A stretch of 64,000 bases of DNA from Gammaproteobacteria bacterium (GCA_030425685.1 JAUIAD010000010.1:39733-103732); one strand, 5' to 3'. Counted from the stretch's first letter, positions 19,689 to 28,419 are shown. Program-made: numbers and translations. Notes: a model not told the origin generated them from the sequence alone.

Positions 19689-20390
19689 TTATTGCTTGTC
19701 AGCTGGCGAGAAAATAAAGGATGCATACAAAATATGATTAACAAAATTTAAGCTGCGACCCGCTTGAAACTGATTCATATAACCTACCTGTAAAACAAAG
19801 TATTTTTTTAACTTAATCGCATAGCCTATAAATAAGCGGTTTTGATCAATAACTTTTCTAGGCACCCAACTTGACCTATTGAGATTAAAAAAGATTTCAT
19901 CATAAACTACAGGGGTCATTTTATCAGGAGTAAAGTGAAATAAATGTGATAAGTAAAAGTAAAGACGTTCACGGAGCCTAAGCGCCACATCTGCTCGACC
20001 ATGCAAAAATCGCTGCTCTAAACGAGAGCGAAACACAATCGACATATTTTTTTTTAAATTTATAGCCAATTGAACCTGCTGCCAGACTCTATTCTCATAG
20101 CGCATTTCACCGTTACGAATTAACTGTGTAGGAACAAAGTCAGAGCCTACCCATAAACTTAAATTTTCAATGGGAGAATAAGCGACCCCACCTCTGACAA
20201 CTGCCTGATGAAAACCGGGCGCCTCAAGAAGGTAACGCGTATGCAACTGCAAAGTATAGTCAATAGGATGATCTTCAGTAAAGTCTCTCCACTTAATATT
20301 CGTCCAAACAAAATAATTATGATCAACACTTGCGGCAAAGGTAAGATCGATATAAAAAATTAGAAAAATAAAAAAAAGCAGTTTGCGCAC
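19689..20390 (-). CDS. DUF2490-type predicted outer-membrane protein
   Basis: 233 residues. An N-terminal signal peptide (MRKLLFFIFLIFYIDLTFAA) is followed by alternating aromatic/polar strands with RLRERL, FRSRLEQRF and a C-terminal beta-strand ending near Phe-Ser-Pro, the pattern of a small beta barrel. The arrangement WxxxxxxxD ... LRxRxRL ... NQ resembles DUF2490 proteins, whose function is not established. It begins 10 bp before the ilvE stop on the same strand, so it could be transcribed from the ilvE promoter, although no functional link is evident. Confidence 0.7.
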   Translation of the reverse strand: MRKLLFFIFLIFYIDLTFAASVDHNYFVWTNIKWRDFTEDHPIDYTLQLHTRYLLEAPGFHQAVVRGGVAYSPIENLSLWVGSDFVPTQLIRNGEMRYENRVWQQVQLAINLKKNMSIVFRSRLEQRFLHGRADVALRLRERLYFYLSHLFHFTPDKMTPVVYDEIFFNLNRSSWVPRKVIDQNRLFIGYAIKLKKYFVLQVGYMNQFQAGRSLNFVNHILYASFIFSPADKQ

Positions 20391-20400
20391 TAAAAAATCT

Positions 20401-21300
20401 CTAACAATATGACAGATATTTTATAAAATTCTTATCCTCACCCCTAACAATTTTTGCATACTGATCTTTAACATAACGGGTAATCGAGCCAATACTACCG
20501 TCAGCAATAAGTTTATCATCGACTGAGCGGATGGGGGTAATTTCAGCAGCTGTACCACAGAAAAATGCTTCGTCAGCAGCATAAACATCATCTAAAGATA
20601 ACTCTGTTTCCTCAACAGAAATTTCCTGATATTGTGCCATCTCTATAACTGTTGAGCGCGTCAATCCCGGCAAGATAGTACCAAGCTTGGGCGTTAGTAG
20701 TTTATTATCTTTGACAATAAATAAATTCTCACCCGGACCTTCAGCAACATGACCGTAAGCATCTAATAATAATGCTTCGTGATACTTGCTCCCTTGAATA
20801 TCTAAAATAGCCAATTGGCTATTAAGATAGTGGCCACAAAACTTAGCATCAACAATAGTGGAATCGGGGTGAATGCGAATATATTTACTGGTTTTAACAT
20901 CAATGGCATCATGCGCTAAATACTTACCCCAAGGCCAACAAGCAATTGCAAGCTCAACAGGACTACCTTGCGCGTTAACCCCCATTTTTTTATAACCGAA
21001 ATACACTAAAGGACGTATATAACCTTCGTCTAATTTATTTTTTTTAACCAGTTCTTTAATAGCATCTGAAATAGTTTCTACCGAATACTCAAGTTTCATT
21101 GCGAGTGACTTTGCAGAATAATGCAGCCGCTCAAGATGTTGCTCTAAACGAAATATGGCTGGGCCTTTATCTGTCTTATAACAACGTATGCCCTCAAAAG
21201 CACCACCGCCGTAATGCAACGTATGCGTTAATACGTGCGTTGTGGCATCCTCCCACTTTTTAAAGCTGCCGTTTTGCCAGATAAATTCCATTGTTTGCAT
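20401..21300 (-). CDS. ilvE: Branched-chain amino acid aminotransferase
   Basis: PLP-dependent (fold type IV) transaminase for the last step of Leu, Ile and Val synthesis or the first of their breakdown. 299 residues. Visible signatures are GGGAFEGIRCY near residue 31, YIRPLVYFGYKKMGV, the PLP lysine in VDAKFCGHYLNS (about Lys153), and EGPGENLFIV. GAGG 6 bp before the ATG supports the start. It is divergent from the ceramidase-like gene, separated by 35 bp. D-alanine transaminase is an alternative, but the FxG and length favour IlvE. Confidence 0.93.
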   Translation of the reverse strand: MQTMEFIWQNGSFKKWEDATTHVLTHTLHYGGGAFEGIRCYKTDKGPAIFRLEQHLERLHYSAKSLAMKLEYSVETISDAIKELVKKNKLDEGYIRPLVYFGYKKMGVNAQGSPVELAIACWPWGKYLAHDAIDVKTSKYIRIHPDSTIVDAKFCGHYLNSQLAILDIQGSKYHEALLLDAYGHVAEGPGENLFIVKDNKLLTPKLGTILPGLTRSTVIEMAQYQEISVEETELSLDDVYAADEAFFCGTAAEITPIRSVDDKLIADGSIGSITRYVKDQYAKIVRGEDKNFIKYLSYC

Positions 21301-21335
21301 GGTAAACCTCGAGCAATTTGTATTCCGTTTAATTT

Positions 21336-22139
21336 ATGTTAACATTTAAAGCAATGAATAACAGTAAAAAAGATTATCGAAATTTAGCTGTTTTGCTTAC
21401 TTTCTTGCTGCTAATGATTATCATTTTATGGGCACTCGGCCCTATCGCGCAGAACCCTGCTTATCATCTCTTTGCTGATAATCGCACCATATTGCAGATT
21501 ACAAATTTTGCTAATGTAGCATCCAATATCCCTTTTTTATTTGTTGGTGCATACGGTTTTATCTGGCTCGCAATAAAACAGAAAAAACACTTTTTGCACC
21601 GCAACGAAAAATTATTTTACTATATCTATTTTACAGCTATCTTCCTGGTCGGAATAGGCTCAGGCTATTACCATTGGGTGCTAACAAACTACGCACTGAT
21701 GTGGGATCGTTTACCAATAACACTCGCACTAATGAGCTTCTTTGCTGCTATGATTGCTGAACGAATTAGCCTTAAGGTAGGTCTTTATCTATTAGCACCC
21801 CTGCTGATTTTTGGGGTTTTTAGCATTATCTATTGGTATTACACTGAACTTGCTCACGCTGGCGATCTAAGAATCTACGGCCTTGTGCAATTTTACCCCG
21901 TAACTGCTATTCCATATATGCTTGTAGCTTATAAAAACCACTATAATAAGACTTTCTACATCTGGTTAGCGTTAGCTTTGTATGTTTTGGCAAAAATCGT
22001 AGAATGGCAAGACAACGCGATATTTTATCTTAGTAGGTACTTACTAAGTGGGCACACATTAAAACACTTATTGTCAGCTGTAGCTGCATATTGCATTTTA
22101 CTTTATTTACAAAAAAGAAAAATCACCGCAGGCAACTAG
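21336..22139 (+). CDS. Ceramidase-family (CREST-like) integral membrane protein
   Basis: 267 residues with about seven membrane helices. The signature NVASNIPFLFVGAYG near residue 55, followed by GSGYYHWVLTNYALMWDRLP with a conserved His and Asp, and a final HTLKHLL, is the metal-site pattern of the alkaline ceramidase/CREST hydrolase group. Eukaryotic members cleave ceramide, but bacterial homologues are uncharacterised and substrates are unknown. A second in-frame ATG at 21354 is an alternative start; neither has a strong ribosome binding site. It overlaps the convergent lipoprotein gene by 4 bp. Confidence 0.75.
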   Translation: MLTFKAMNNSKKDYRNLAVLLTFLLLMIIILWALGPIAQNPAYHLFADNRTILQITNFANVASNIPFLFVGAYGFIWLAIKQKKHFLHRNEKLFYYIYFTAIFLVGIGSGYYHWVLTNYALMWDRLPITLALMSFFAAMIAERISLKVGLYLLAPLLIFGVFSIIYWYYTELAHAGDLRIYGLVQFYPVTAIPYMLVAYKNHYNKTFYIWLALALYVLAKIVEWQDNAIFYLSRYLLSGHTLKHLLSAVAAYCILLYLQKRKITAGN

Positions 22140-22420
22140 CTTGATGCATTCTCGGTACGACTAACACCTTGCGTTGCATCAACATGCGCAGTATTTTTCT
22201 GCGCAGAAGATGAGCCAGAATAATAATACTGCTGCCCATCACTACGAGAGTACCTTTTCTGATAATAACGCCGGCCATGACTATAATAATAACGGCCTTG
22301 GTTATAACGAGGGTAATAATAGTAACTGCCGCCGCCATACGTTTTATGGTGGTGAGTACAGCCGCTAAAAAGCAAGACCACCAAGCTTAAAAATGTAATC
22401 TTAATGCGTGTACTCTTCAT
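22136..22420 (-). CDS. Small Tyr/Gly/Ser-rich lipoprotein
   Basis: 94 residues. The N-terminal signal ends in lipobox FSGC at about residue 21, then HHHK, then a low-complexity Tyr-rich region (YYYYPRYNQGRYYYSHGRRYY). AAGGA 6 bp before the ATG supports the start. The function is not recognised. The tyrosine and arginine content suggests surface or peptidoglycan association, which is inference. Its stop overlaps the end of the ceramidase-like gene on the other strand. Confidence 0.65.
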   Translation of the reverse strand: MKSTRIKITFLSLVVLLFSGCTHHHKTYGGGSYYYYPRYNQGRYYYSHGRRYYQKRYSRSDGQQYYYSGSSSAQKNTAHVDATQGVSRTENASS

Positions 22421-22599
22421 AGCAAATCCTTATGCTTTAACTGATAATCCTCTCACAAGGCAGGCCCGATTATGGCAAAAGCTCAACCCCAATCGTAATA
22501 GATCAGGGTTTCTAAATCCTCTCCTAGAGGTAAATTTCTATTACAAGGTTACAGGTATCACCTTGTTATTTCAAGCAAAGTAGTTGCTGCTGGAAGCTA

Positions 22600-23754
22600 T
22601 TACGTCATTGACTGTATATTTTTAATAGCTTGCTTTAATCGATCCTCAAGCAAACCAAAACAAACGCGAAAGACACGCTTGCCATCTTCAGGGTTAAGAT
22701 AAAATGCTTTACCAGGCACAATAGCAACATTAGCCTTATCGAGAAATTCGTGAAACACTTCCTCCGAATCATTAAAGCGAGTATCGGCAACATTTACCAT
22801 TAAGTAGTAAGCACCCTGCGGGATATAACATTTAAATCCGACTTCTTGCAGACCATTAACCACAATATCACAATTAGTACGATACACTGCTCGCATCTCG
22901 TCATAATATGTCTCTGGCAAATTTAATGCCGCAATGGCTGCATGCTGTAACGGGGTCGGTGGACAGACGTAATATAAATCATTGGTTAAAGCAATTTTCT
23001 CCATTATCTCAGCAGGACCAGACACATAACCTAAGCGCCAACCTGTCATGCTATAGGTTTTTGAAAGACCCGATATAGTAATCGTATTATCTTGAAAGCC
23101 ATCAATACTAGCCAAAGAAACATGCTCAAAACCCGGATATAAAATATATTCATAAATTTCATCCGTCACAACATAACAATTATTTTCTTTAGCTAACTCG
23201 CCAATGGCAATCAGCTCTTCTTTTGAAAAAACTTTTCCCGAAGGATTTGCCGGCGTACACACTACTATTGCTTTTGTCTTTTCGCTAATGCACGCTTTTA
23301 ATTCGTCGATATCAAAACTAAAATCATCAAGATTAATTTTAACCCCTTTGACCTTGCCTTTAAAAAGTTTCACTATCGCGCTGTGATAGCCGTAAGAAGG
23401 CTCAAAGACAATAACTTCATCATCTGGATTTAACAAAGTGGCCATAGTAACGACATAAGCGCCTGTAGCACCTGCTGTCACCACAACCTGTGTAGCTGGG
23501 TCTACATTAATACCATTATAAAAAGTAATCTTTTCCGCAATACGTTGACGCAAACGAAAATAGCCTTCGCAAGCAGAATACTGATTATGATCAGCATTAA
23601 TAGCATTAGCCGCCGCTTCTTTAACAAGCGGGTGGATAGGTAACTCACTTAGCCCCTGCCCTAAATTATAGCCATTTTGTTGCGCGCAACGAGAACTGGC
23701 GGCGCGAATAGCGGATTGATGAAGATGCTTGGTAATTTCACTGGGTTTAAACAT
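22600..23754 (-). CDS. Class I/II PLP-dependent aminotransferase
   Basis: 384 residues, fold type I. Signatures include NLGQGLSELPIHP at the N-terminus, CTPANPSGKVFSKEEL, TDEIYEY, the PLP lysine in SGLSKTYSMTGWRLGY (about Lys235) and RVCFG near the C-terminus. It resembles methionine/kynurenine-type aminotransferases (YbdL/KAT group) or aspartate aminotransferases of subgroup I-gamma; the exact substrate cannot be told from sequence. It is divergent from marR and shares the 164-bp gap that holds the MarR operator, so co-regulation is possible. Confidence 0.88.
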   Translation of the reverse strand: MFKPSEITKHLHQSAIRAASSRCAQQNGYNLGQGLSELPIHPLVKEAAANAINADHNQYSACEGYFRLRQRIAEKITFYNGINVDPATQVVVTAGATGAYVVTMATLLNPDDEVIVFEPSYGYHSAIVKLFKGKVKGVKINLDDFSFDIDELKACISEKTKAIVVCTPANPSGKVFSKEELIAIGELAKENNCYVVTDEIYEYILYPGFEHVSLASIDGFQDNTITISGLSKTYSMTGWRLGYVSGPAEIMEKIALTNDLYYVCPPTPLQHAAIAALNLPETYYDEMRAVYRTNCDIVVNGLQEVGFKCYIPQGAYYLMVNVADTRFNDSEEVFHEFLDKANVAIVPGKAFYLNPEDGKRVFRVCFGLLEDRLKQAIKNIQSMT

Positions 23755-23851
23755 ATATAGCCTTTACTGATCGGTTAATTTCTAATGGATGTTACACATT
23801 GTACGCTACTCTACCAAAGCGTCAATAGCTTATAAAACAACCTATTATGAT

Positions 23852-23878
23852 ACGCATTGCGTAGCGTACGCAATGCGT
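23852..23878. promoter_or_regulatory. Candidate MarR operator (12-bp inverted repeat, 3-bp spacer)
   Basis: ACGCATTGCGTA and its reverse complement flank a GCG spacer perfectly. The site overlaps the -35 region and spacer of the predicted marR promoter (-35 TTGCGT at 23857-23862, -10 TATAAT at 23881-23886). That is the usual geometry for autorepression by a MarR dimer. It could also control the divergent aminotransferase. Confidence 0.65.
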
Positions 23879-23886
23879 GCTATAAT
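23857..23886 (+). promoter_or_regulatory. Predicted marR-bcr promoter
   Basis: A -35-like TTGCGT (23857-23862) and consensus -10 TATAAT (23881-23886), separated by 18 bp. It lies 33 bp before the marR start and within the inverted repeat described separately. Confidence 0.55.
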
Positions 23887-23918
23887 GACGCAGATCAATT
23901 GGGCAAGGGATAAATCAC

Positions 23919-24356
23919 ATGACAAATGAAAAAAAGTACAAAAAAACCATTATCGCTTTTCAAGCGCTAATGTCACAACTTAGACGCCAACGCGCACCCA
24001 TATTGGACCAACTGAATATTAGCGGTGCAGATATGGCCATCCTAAGCGGCCTCTACCGCCATGGCACCTGCTCACGCATAAAGCTTGCTGACCACCTTGG
24101 CTTAAGGAGCAGCGCGCTCGGAAGACCACTTGAAAGACTGGTTAAGTTAAAGCTAATTGATCGAGCAGAAAATACTACTAACCGTCGTTTTATTGATCTT
24201 GAACTGACTAAAAAAGGAAGTGAACTTGCGAAATGTTATCGCAAAAAAATGTCAGTCGTTTGGGATTGCGCCTTTAAAAATATGGCGGATCATAAGCTAG
24301 AGCAATTTAGTGAAACCCTTAATGAAATAGCCTCTCAGTTAGAGGAAAAAAAATAA
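23919..24356 (+). CDS. MarR-family transcriptional regulator
   Basis: 145 residues with a winged helix-turn-helix: SGADMAILSGLYRHGTCSRIKLADHLGLRSSALGRPLERLVKLKLIDRAEN, spelled out here only as its order of helix, recognition helix and wing, with NRRFIDLELTKKG in the wing. Flanking helices would dimerise. AGGGA lies 8 bp before the ATG. The transporter gene starts 10 bp after the stop, so this regulator probably controls its own operon through the palindrome at 23852-23878. The inducing ligand is unknown. Confidence 0.9.
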   Translation: MTNEKKYKKTIIAFQALMSQLRRQRAPILDQLNISGADMAILSGLYRHGTCSRIKLADHLGLRSSALGRPLERLVKLKLIDRAENTTNRRFIDLELTKKGSELAKCYRKKMSVVWDCAFKNMADHKLEQFSETLNEIASQLEEKK

Positions 24357-24366
24357 GAGCAAAACC

Positions 24367-25557
24367 ATGAGTAAGTTTTGGAGTTACGTCTTTATTTTAG
24401 GTAACGTCATTATCACACAAATGTGCCTCGACCTTTACACCCCTTCGATGCCAGCAATGCAACAGAGCCTCCATACTAGCAACGCAGCAGTTCAATTAAC
24501 GATAACGGTTTATCTTGCCGGCATCTTTTTCTCAGCTTTTTTCTTTGGTTCTCTCTCTGATTGTTATGGTCGTCGACGCATGTTATTAATTAGCTATAGT
24601 GGATTTTTTATCGCAAGCATTGCTACCCTATTTTCACAAAACATAGAGACTCTTTTATTTGCACGTGTGTTACAAGGTATAAGCTTAGGGCTTTGTTTAG
24701 GCTGCGGTAAAGGCATTATGCGTGATTTATATAGCGGAAAATCAATGGCAACAATAGTCTCTTACAGCAGTATGCTTAAATCAACGACGATTATTATTTC
24801 ACCTGCAGTGGGTGGATATGTGCAAGAACATCTTGGCTGGCATACCAATTTCGCTATTATATTAGCTGCGGGACTTTTTATGCTGTTCGCCACAATTGCT
24901 AAATGCAAAGAAACCAACACAGTGACCAGAGCATTTAAATTAAAGTCAACATTGCACTCCTACAAAGACATACTAAAGCACCGCATATTTATCGGCTCAG
25001 TACTTTGTTTAGTTTGCAGTTATTCAATAACAACCTTAATTATCCAAATGGGCCCCTTTCTTTTTCAAAACCTTTTACATTTCACCCCATCGCAGTATGG
25101 TTTCATTCCTTTAGGCTTGGGTCTACTTGGCATCCTGGGTGCACAGATTAATATTGCCCTACTTAAAAAAGCAAAAGGAAACACATTAATCCTATCTGCC
25201 TTTTGTAATGTGCTAATCATTAGCGTATTGGCTGCTAGCATAGGTATGCTAGGGTGGCGCGGGTTTTGGTTTACAATCATTCCGCTTTTATTTATCAGAG
25301 CAGTAGGCCCGTGGATATATGCAAACTCTGTCGCTAATACACTACAGCACTTTGGTAAATTAGCTGGCACGGCAGGATCAGCGATGAGCGCCATTGTTTA
25401 CCTCGGCGGCGCGAGCATTAGCTTACTTGCTGCACACATTACGCAACACTCGCAAATTGAGCTATTTATCTGTACGACAACGCTTAGCACCGTTGGCCTT
25501 ATTTCGTTTTTGCGGCTGGTTTTCAAGCGGCATTCCCACGAAGTAGCTACAATATAA
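24367..25557 (+). CDS. Bcr/CflA-family MFS drug efflux transporter
   Basis: 396 residues with about 12 membrane helices. The N-terminus has DLYTPSMPAMQ, typical of the Bcr/CflA drug:proton antiporters, and motif A is GSLSDCYGRRRM after helix 2. It is co-transcribed with the MarR regulator 10 bp upstream, a standard module in which the regulator senses the transported compound. Substrate unknown. A second Bcr/CflA plus MarR pair lies at 28420-30107 on the opposite strand. Confidence 0.88.
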   Translation: MSKFWSYVFILGNVIITQMCLDLYTPSMPAMQQSLHTSNAAVQLTITVYLAGIFFSAFFFGSLSDCYGRRRMLLISYSGFFIASIATLFSQNIETLLFARVLQGISLGLCLGCGKGIMRDLYSGKSMATIVSYSSMLKSTTIIISPAVGGYVQEHLGWHTNFAIILAAGLFMLFATIAKCKETNTVTRAFKLKSTLHSYKDILKHRIFIGSVLCLVCSYSITTLIIQMGPFLFQNLLHFTPSQYGFIPLGLGLLGILGAQINIALLKKAKGNTLILSAFCNVLIISVLAASIGMLGWRGFWFTIIPLLFIRAVGPWIYANSVANTLQHFGKLAGTAGSAMSAIVYLGGASISLLAAHITQHSQIELFICTTTLSTVGLISFLRLVFKRHSHEVATI

Positions 25558-25603
25558 ATCTTAATATTGTAATCCACCACTTTTTAAGCTATTTATAATA
25601 TAT

Positions 25604-25779
25604 CAGGAGTTTCGCACTTGTGCGAAACAAAACAAATCCCAATGGGGATTTTCAAGGGGAGAATCGGGATTCTCCCCTTGAATCGCACCCTAACGGGCAC
25701 AGGCCGTCAATGCGAGCTTGTCTCGCATAGGCGAAATATAACCAGGAAGGAGGTTTGCACTGAAAGTGCGAAACTCCTG
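25604..25779. repeat. 176-bp multi-hairpin element with 16-bp perfect terminal inverted repeats
   Basis: The terminal repeats are CAGGAGTTTCGCACTT (25604-25619) and its exact complement (25764-25779). Between them are at least four more hairpins. A 9-bp stem with 2-nt loop (25609-25628) begins inside the left arm. Others are AAATCCC/GGGATTT (25634-25651), a perfect 14-bp stem with a GG loop (25652-25681) and TGCGAG/CTCGCA (25711-25727). A further imperfect hairpin forms in the right arm (about 25750-25778). It encodes no convincing protein and lies in the 5' region of the TIGR01777 gene. A palindromic mobile element or a structured RNA leader are the two readings. Confidence 0.7.
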
Positions 25780-25812
25780 TATATAAGAACAGTTCAAAAG
25801 GATTTTCCAGCA

Positions 25813-26718
25813 ATGAAAATATTAATCGCCGGCGGCAGCGGCTTTATTGGCAAGCACCTGACAACATTTCTCCGTCAACATAACCACGCCGTTACTGTTC
25901 TAACGCGATCTGAAAACAAGGCGAAAAAAGAGACTAACAGTATCCTCTGGGATGGAAAAACACTAACATCAAAGCTGGAAGTGGATGCCATTATTAACCT
26001 TTGCGGACAAAATATTGCCGCCAAAAGATGGTCGCCTAAAAGAAAGCAAACGCTACTAGACAGTCGCATTCAACCAACAAAAGCATTGGTTAATTTTATT
26101 GATAAATACCCAGCAGACACAAAGCCGAGACTTATTAACGCCAGCGCCATCGGCTTTTACTCCAGCAGTGAAGAAGAGCAAACTGAAAATCAACATGCCG
26201 ACACTTCAGACAAGCTCTTTGCCCACCAACTGGTTTCTAAGTGGGAGTCTTGCGCACAAGCAGCAAAAGAATACGGCGCCATGGTTAGCTGCCTACGCTT
26301 TGGGGTCGTGCTAGGCCCTGATGGTGGCATTGTTAAAAAAATGTCGCTTCCTTTTCAGCTAGGTCTGGGCGCTGTGATGGGCGAAAAAAGCTATTATATG
26401 AGCTGGGTTCACATCGATGATCTCTGCCACGCTATATCATCCATTTTAACACTGGAAAAACCGCAGTTAGTTTATAACATCACCTCACCGCATCCTTGCA
26501 GCCAGCTTGCGTTTTCACAAGCGTTTGCTGCTGCATGCCACCGTCCCTGCTTTCTAAACTTCCCAAGCTTTCTTATCAAAAAAATATTCGGGCAAATGGG
26601 AGATGAATTACTATTAGCCAATCAAAAAATAATACCGCAAGAATTACAGAAGCTAAACTTTAAATTTAATTATAGCGCCATCGAAAATGCGCTTGACAAT
26701 ATTGCCTCCAATAAATAA
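25813..26718 (+). CDS. TIGR01777-family NAD-dependent epimerase (SDR39U1/YfcH-like)
   Basis: 301 residues. An extended SDR Rossmann fold opens with ILIAGGSGFIGKHL, and the family features NLCGQNIAAKRW, INASAIGFY and YYMSWVHIDDL follow, with a DUF1731-like C-terminus. The biochemical role of this family is unsettled. The open frame extends upstream to 25618, but that part runs through the hairpin element; the ATG at 25813 matches the family N-terminus, with AAAAGG 11 bp upstream. A second inverted-repeat element (26744-26880) follows 25 bp after the stop. Confidence 0.88.
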   Translation: MKILIAGGSGFIGKHLTTFLRQHNHAVTVLTRSENKAKKETNSILWDGKTLTSKLEVDAIINLCGQNIAAKRWSPKRKQTLLDSRIQPTKALVNFIDKYPADTKPRLINASAIGFYSSSEEEQTENQHADTSDKLFAHQLVSKWESCAQAAKEYGAMVSCLRFGVVLGPDGGIVKKMSLPFQLGLGAVMGEKSYYMSWVHIDDLCHAISSILTLEKPQLVYNITSPHPCSQLAFSQAFAAACHRPCFLNFPSFLIKKIFGQMGDELLLANQKIIPQELQKLNFKFNYSAIENALDNIASNK

Positions 26719-26743
26719 TGCGCAAAGAATAGACTGCTGCGTA

Positions 26744-26880
26744 GCGTTAGTTTCACGCAAAGACGCTAAGGGAACGCCAAGATCGCAAAGGTTTTGGAGC
26801 TAGCACAAAAGCCAATAAAGCCAACCCAAAAAACTTAGCGCCCTTAGCGCCCCCTTAGCGTCTTTGCGTGAAACCAACGC
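26744..26880. repeat. 137-bp palindromic element with 29-bp inverted repeats
   Basis: The left arm (26744-26772) and right arm (26852-26880) pair over 29 bp with one mismatch. Both contain TTTCACGCAAAGACGCTAAG. The interior has short CTTAGCGCCC units. It resembles the GCAAAGACGC-type dispersed repeats known from many bacteria and has no coding capacity, so a MITE-like element is the best reading. Confidence 0.7.
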
Positions 26881-26955
26881 CACAAACTTGCAATTTGCAA
26901 ACGACATGATAGAGTAGGAAAATCTTAGCTCAATTTCAAACAAAGATGAGAAATA

Positions 26956-28338
26956 ATGACAACTAACAAAGGACACGTTGCTATTCTTGGCGGCGGACCC
27001 TGCGGCTTATATGCAGGAAGGATACTTTCCAAAAACGGCTTTCAAGTAACAATAATCGACAAAGGCGAACGACCCGGTGGCCTAGCAACCAGCAACTTAC
27101 GCGGCGCTAACTGGTTCGATATGGGCGTCCATATGCTACACGGCCATGACGAAGAAATACTTCACGATATCAAAGCGCTAATGGGTGAAGACAGCATTGA
27201 AGTTGAGCTTAATGCACGCATCCGCTGGGCTGATGGTTATTTTCGCTACCCTTTACAATTCCAAGATATGATTAAGGGCATCCCATTTATAAAACTTTGC
27301 AAGCAAGTGGCCGCACTACTGGCCGCACAATTAAGGTATAGCATCTTCCCCAAAACACCCCTAAATGCTGAAGAAGCACTAATACAACTATATGGCAAGC
27401 CATTATACCGATTCTTTTTTGAAAACTTTACTCACCGCTATTGGGGCATACACCCAAAGCAAATTGACGCCGCCTTTATAAAATCAAAAATGCCAAAATT
27501 AACAGCGGTGGATGTCTTAAAGAAAATGCTTAGCTCAATTGGCTTTAAACAAAAAATCACCTCAGATAATAGTGCGCTAGCAGAAGAAACGCTAAATTAT
27601 TCAAAAACAGGCGCTGAAGCAATGACCCGCCATATTGCCAATAGTATTATAAACAATGGCGGCAATGTAATTCTCAACGCAGAAGTAACACAGGTCATCA
27701 CTAAGCAAAATCGCATTACCGATATTATTTATAAAAAAGAAAACAAAACACAGCAAATTCAATGCGACTACTGCATATCAACCATTCCCATTACTACCCT
27801 AGCAAAAGCAATAACACCATCAGCAGAAGCGGAAATTTCAACTGCCGCAGACAAGCTACGCTACAAAGCTATTGCAGTCTACGGATTACTAGTAAAAAAA
27901 CAAAAATGTCTCGAAGGACTCTATATTTACTACCGCAACCGCATATTCCACCGCGTCGGCGAACCTAAAAATGCCGGCCTAGTGGTTAACCCGCCAGACC
28001 ATAGCGTACTGATTGTCGAAATGACTTGCGAGCCCGGCGATAAAAAATGGCAAGGGGATGCCAGCGTTTTGGAGCAAGTTTATAAGGACCTAGCTGCAGA
28101 AGGGATTTGCCACCAACAAGATATTGTCGAAACTTACATTAACACCTACACGCACGGCTACCCCATTTACGACCTCGGCTTTGAAACGCATTTAAATAAG
28201 ATCACTAATTTCCTCAACGGATTTACTAATCTAAAAATAGCCGGCAGACAAGCCGAATTCAACTACCCCAACATGCACGGCGCCATGCGACGCGGCTACA
28301 CCGAAGCACAAAACATCATGGAACTATGCAACGCCTAA
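26956..28338 (+). CDS. FAD-dependent oxidoreductase (protoporphyrinogen oxidase / UDP-galactopyranose mutase-like)
   Basis: 460 residues. The N-terminal dinucleotide-binding motif GGGPCGLYAGRIL (about residues 12-24) is followed by DKGERPGGLATS and DMGVHMLHGHD, as in flavin amine oxidase and protoporphyrinogen oxidase or UDP-galactopyranose mutase relatives. The C-terminal FAD motif is FNYPNMHGAMRRGYTEA. The middle section, with NFTHRYWGIHPKQID, favours the protoporphyrinogen-oxidase/mutase-like NAD(P)-binding group seen in sugar or lipid modification loci. The substrate cannot be assigned. No sugar-biosynthesis neighbours are present. It starts 75 bp after the palindromic element. Confidence 0.8.
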   Translation: MTTNKGHVAILGGGPCGLYAGRILSKNGFQVTIIDKGERPGGLATSNLRGANWFDMGVHMLHGHDEEILHDIKALMGEDSIEVELNARIRWADGYFRYPLQFQDMIKGIPFIKLCKQVAALLAAQLRYSIFPKTPLNAEEALIQLYGKPLYRFFFENFTHRYWGIHPKQIDAAFIKSKMPKLTAVDVLKKMLSSIGFKQKITSDNSALAEETLNYSKTGAEAMTRHIANSIINNGGNVILNAEVTQVITKQNRITDIIYKKENKTQQIQCDYCISTIPITTLAKAITPSAEAEISTAADKLRYKAIAVYGLLVKKQKCLEGLYIYYRNRIFHRVGEPKNAGLVVNPPDHSVLIVEMTCEPGDKKWQGDASVLEQVYKDLAAEGICHQQDIVETYINTYTHGYPIYDLGFETHLNKITNFLNGFTNLKIAGRQAEFNYPNMHGAMRRGYTEAQNIMELCNA

Positions 28339-28366
28339 CAGCAGAGCGTACGATGCGGGAATGTAG

Positions 28367-28386
28367 GGGCGCAGCATGCTGCGCCC
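28367..28386. repeat. REP-like palindrome copy
   Basis: Core GGGCGCAGCATGCTGCGCCC preceded by ATGTAG. It lies between two convergent genes (stops at 28338 and 28420), a favoured site for REP elements and bidirectional termination. It is the last copy seen; none is found in the accessory half of the window. Confidence 0.85.
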
Positions 28387-28419
28387 GCGCCCGCCGCCAC
28401 ACACCCAACAGAACCCACA

